Shown here one piece after another: positions 19,905 through 21,062 of a DNA stretch of 21,062 nt. Source of the stretch: Candolleomyces eurysporus. Lineage: Eukaryota > Basidiomycota > Agaricomycetes > Agaricales > Psathyrellaceae. Position numbers and translations under genes: made by a program. How positions within the stretch are numbered: the first letter of the stretch is position 1; every line of letters begins with the position of its first letter. The stretch covers positions 1-21,062 of the forward strand of contig JANBPK010001353.1 in assembly GCA_027579435.1 (NCBI GenBank). Direction: 5' to 3'. The notes below the pieces were generated by a model. That model saw only the letters and a program-made list of their open reading frames with translations, had not been told where the DNA came from and did no database searches.

Positions 19905-21062
19905 ATGAGCATCCCATTACCAGGAAAGAAACCTAAAACCATCCTGATCGTTGGTGCAACAGGTGCCCAAGGGATGGCTGTCGCCACTGCTCTCTTACGT
20001 CCAAGTCCTGAGTCAGATACACCCTCTCCGTATCACGTTCGCGCCCTCACTCGTGACCCAACGAGTCGACGTGCAAAGGAACTCGAAGCCATGGGTGCAG
20101 AGTTGTTCCAAGGTACGTTGGCATCCTAAAATTCTCCTTCAAAATACCGGTTTTGTAGGCTGCTTTTACGATGTGAACGCCGCGAAACAGTTCATGTCAG
20201 GGTGCTACGGTGCCTTTATCAACACCGACACCTACACAGTCGGCGAAGAAAGAGAAATCTGGGCCGCGACCAAACTGTACGAATTCGCGAGGCGCACTCC
20301 TTCCATGAGTCACTGGATATGGAGCAACCTCGACTATGGGAGTAAGGTTCGTTCTGACCAGCCTTTCTTCTTCTTTTCCTCCTTCCTATTCCTCTTAATC
20401 ATACTAATGCTCATTCCTGGCTGACGATCCGTATATTCCATTTACCGCAGCTAGCAAATTACGACCCGCAATACNAAAACCGAGCACCACGACGCCAAAG
20501 GTATCGTCAACGACTGGCTAAATTCCCAACCCTCCTTCCTCGGCGACAAACTAACGTGGACATCCCTCACATCAAGCGTCTACATGGAAATGCTAAACTC
20601 CGTGAGTCACAGTCCGCCATCCCCATCCTACTCCACGCTAATCTCCTACTACTCGCGACCGTACAATTCCAAACAAAAGCCCCTCTGCGACCCTCTCAAC
20701 ATCCGCCCAGACGGCACCCACTTCGTCCAAACCTTCCAAGAGGTAACAGGGAAAAAAGCTATATTCCGGAGGCTAAGCATGGACGAATGGTTCGCCTGCT
20801 TGAGCGGCCACGACAGGCCCACGGCGAACGAAAAGAGACTCAGAGATGGTTCGACTACGATTAGAGAGAGCTTCAGCGTGCTTTGGTGCCTATGGAGGGA
20901 CGACATCATCAACCGCGATTTCGATTGGATTCAAAGTATCAACCCAAACACCCTCTCTCTCGCAGATTGGATGAGGCAGACCGACTACACCGGCGTAGTC
21001 GGTCCATACCCTCTGAAGAACACAGAGGATGGAAAGGGTCGCATTGTTCGGAACAAAGCGGT
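19905..21062 (+). CDS. NmrA-like NAD(P)-binding protein, 3' end outside window
   Basis: NmrA-like proteins belong to the atypical short-chain dehydrogenase superfamily; some sense NAD(P) redox state and regulate, others are reductases. Exons: 19905-20112, 20159-20346, 20451-20601, 20680 to the window end. Introns are 46, 104 and 78 nt, all GT..AG and in phase. The Rossmann loop is GATGAQG (about residues 17-23). Family marks include VRALTRDPTSRRAKEL, CYGAFINTDTYTVGEEREI and HWIWSNLDYGSK. Exon 3 stays open only if the N at 20475 is treated as an extra base; then it reads YKTEHHDAKGIVNDWL. Exon 4 gives QTFQEVTGKKA, DEWF and WRDDIINRDFDWI. Between RPDGT and HFVQTF about 50 residues of the family core (the PMIAL.DLG region) seem absent. 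The start ATG follows the TATA box and leader directly. Confidence 0.9.

Overview
The window reads as nuclear DNA of a filamentous basidiomycete, most likely an Agaricomycete. The evidence is the gene density, many short introns (about 46-95 nt, GT..AG), and the gene content: a FunK1-type fungal kinase, a NACHT P-loop protein of the kind expanded in mushroom genomes, an NmrA-like Rossmann protein and a nuclear-encoded mitochondrial MnmE/MSS1 GTPase. Placement below class level is not supported. The sequence holds scattered ambiguous bases (N), at least one of which is a spurious extra base inside an exon. Other single-gene frame breaks therefore have to be weighed against assembly error.

Layout, left to right. 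1-1795: a decayed repeat block (segments Y1, X, truncated Y2, Z). 1947-3993 (minus): MSS1/MnmE tRNA-modification GTPase in seven exons, with two apparent frame breaks and a missing G4/G5 segment. 4160-4816: no gene seen. 4817-6689 (minus): NACHT NTPase with a frame break after its N-terminal segment and clusters of Ns. 7067-7321 (plus): a weak small ORF in the divergent spacer. 7551-9215: a second copy of the repeat block in the order X-Y-Z. 9020-9321 (minus): a possible tiny secreted peptide overlapping Z. 10035-12639 (minus): FunK1-like kinase in five exons, probably catalytically impaired. 12970-13482 (minus): a weak membrane-protein-like reading frame. 13520-16323: long gene-poor stretch. 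16324-16777 (minus): 129-residue membrane-anchored coiled-coil protein in two exons. 17231-18496 (minus): low-complexity nuclear protein with a divergent HMG-box-like segment. 18497-19821: no gene seen. 19905-21062 (plus): NmrA-like protein with a TATA box, running off the right edge.

The genes do not form a pathway or cluster. The clearest structural signal is the rearranged X/Y/Z repeat in two places. The most unusual coding signal is that several recognisable genes (MSS1, FunK1, NmrA) keep good splice sites and codon use but seem to lack short core segments or carry small indels. That points either to gene decay or to a systematic assembly problem, and I cannot separate the two from this sequence alone.
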